A stretch of 50,148 nucleotides of DNA. Source: UBA2239 sp050177075 (GTDB taxonomy: Bacteria > Pseudomonadota > Gammaproteobacteria > Burkholderiales > UBA9220). The position numbers and the translations under genes are program-made. Position 1 is the first letter of the stretch, and each line of letters begins with the position of its first letter. The notes beneath the pieces were generated by a model. It was not told the DNA's origin. It searched no databases and saw nothing but the letters and a program-made list of their open reading frames with translations. Location of the stretch: positions 1 to 50,148 of the forward strand of contig JBFXHL010000009.1 in NCBI GenBank assembly GCA_050177075.1. Reading direction: 5' to 3'. Shown one piece after another: positions 49,425-50,148 of this stretch.

Positions 49425-50148
49425 CGACCCAGGGCCGCCATCACCCCGTCCCAGAAGCGAATGCGGGCTTCCACCGCGGCGCGAGCTGCTTCTTCCGCCT
49501 CCTTCATTTTCGCCGGATCGCCGCCGATCAGCTCGTTGAGCAGTTGCAGCGAGATGGGGCCGTGGAAATCCGCGTCCAGGTGGATGTGTCGGTTCAGGTA
49601 GTAGTGGAAGGCCGGCGCCTCCTTGTCGGTGATGCCCATGTCCTTGAGGAAGGCCCGGAACATCCCCGGAATGATGTGCTCCCGCCCCAGAGCGAAGGCC
49701 GCCGCCACCATGTGGGGCTTGCCGGTGCCGATGAAGGCGAAGGTGCTCTCCATGAACTGGTGGGAAGGCGCCGGGGCGACGCCCAGGGCCAGGGCCGCGG
49801 TGATGCCCTGCTCGGCGGCGATCTCGACGAAATTCAGCACCCCCGTCGGGTCGGCGCCGATCTCCCGCATGGCGTCGCAGTACAGCTCGAAATGACTGGC
49901 GAAGGTGGCGGAGCCGTCCGCCGCCGGCAGTCCCTGGTCGGACTCCTCCTCCAGCACCAGCTGGTTGATGAAGTAGCGCACCGAGGGATGGCCCCGGGGT
50001 TTCCACGGGTAGGTGGTGGGGGCGATCTGGTTCTGCAGGTACTTCACCACCGACATGAAATCCCACACCGAGAACACGTGGTGGCTCATGAATGCCTGCA
50101 GGTCCTCGACGGTGCGCACGGCGCCGTAGACCGGGTGGCTGTCGAGCT
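49421..50148 (-). CDS. DUF3050 protein (5' end cut by window edge)
   Basis: The open frame runs from the window edge: residues LDSHPVYGAVRTVEDLQ precede the first in-window GTG/ATG candidates, so the true start lies beyond 50148. About 242 residues are visible, near the full family length. FMSHHVFSVWDFM, YPWKPRGHPSVRYFINQLVLEEESD, the ESTFAF segment and NRHIHLDADFHGP are conserved DUF3050 patterns. The all-helical layout with spaced Glu and His residues resembles heme-oxygenase-like proteins, and a metal site is an inference. It converges with the Cys-rich gene, with 13 bases between them. Confidence 0.85.
   Translation of the reverse strand, partial: LDSHPVYGAVRTVEDLQAFMSHHVFSVWDFMSVVKYLQNQIAPTTYPWKPRGHPSVRYFINQLVLEEESDQGLPAADGSATFASHFELYCDAMREIGADPTGVLNFVEIAAEQGITAALALGVAPAPSHQFMESTFAFIGTGKPHMVAAAFALGREHIIPGMFRAFLKDMGITDKEAPAFHYYLNRHIHLDADFHGPISLQLLNELIGGDPAKMKEAEEAARAAVEARIRFWDGVMAALGR

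Overview
The window is a high-GC, densely packed bacterial chromosome segment, most consistent with a betaproteobacterium and perhaps a Rhodocyclales-like one (inferred from gene content and order, not from a marker gene). Supporting points are the housekeeping run yicC ... gmk-rpoZ-spoT-ridA-recG, the aerobic ubiquinone genes ubiC-ubiA-ubiD, a proteobacterial cphA pair, and many proteins with HDOD, EAL, GGDEF and PilZ domains. No tRNA, rRNA, CRISPR array, insertion sequence or integrase gene was seen.

Layout. Positions 1-5630 hold a cyanophycin locus: a divergent, edge-truncated ABC transporter with a PH-like/zinc-ribbon N-terminus, then two tandem cyanophycin synthetase genes. The first is shortened with a decayed Mur-ligase half. 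The second is full length but has a decayed N-terminal HxxEH motif. At 5700-8474 come a membrane sensor with a CxxCH haem-c motif plus PAS, GGDEF and EAL domains, and a small YjfB-like protein with a perfect terminator. Positions 8533-12961 (minus) carry rph-rdgB-hemW and a kinase/PP2C phosphatase pair. yicC (plus) converges on the membrane and protein-quality operon htpX-alx-yqhA-AI-2E transporter (minus), with nhaR divergent from htpX. Positions 18506-24164 carry gmk, rpoZ, spoT, ridA and recG, with conspicuous palindromes at and between the genes. Positions 24185-29989 carry a PilZ protein, ubiC, ubiA, a small lipoprotein, ubiD, a Mut7-C protein, tcdA and a membrane coiled-coil protein. Positions 30220-32011 hold a CBS-domain protein overlapping an ArsB/NhaD-type transporter, closed by a strong terminator.

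Accessory spot. Between two good terminators (32037-32069 and 32805-32833) lies what looks like one solitary integron gene cassette. It has an attC site and matching 5' boundary, and holds a frameshifted HEPN-like gene. No integrase is nearby, and the junctions fit insertion at a secondary G/NT site.

Positions 32853-46608 (minus) hold pbpG, a Ser/Thr kinase-HDOD-GAF fusion, a second PilZ protein, ybiB, a CHASE-PAS-GGDEF-EAL protein, dacB, a beta-CASP metallo-beta-lactamase protein, a possible CheZ-like protein and an EAL-HDOD protein. The plus strand then carries an HDOD-REC-GGDEF protein, a winged-helix regulator with a palindromic operator, a small Cys-rich protein, and (minus, cut by the window edge) a DUF3050 protein.

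How the genes fit together. Three themes recur: nitrogen/carbon storage as cyanophycin, cyclic-di-GMP and phospho-signalling (two GGDEF-EAL proteins, one GGDEF response regulator, one EAL-HDOD protein, two PilZ receptors, two Ser/Thr kinases and one PP2C), and envelope maintenance (PBP4, PBP7, HtpX, membrane transporters).
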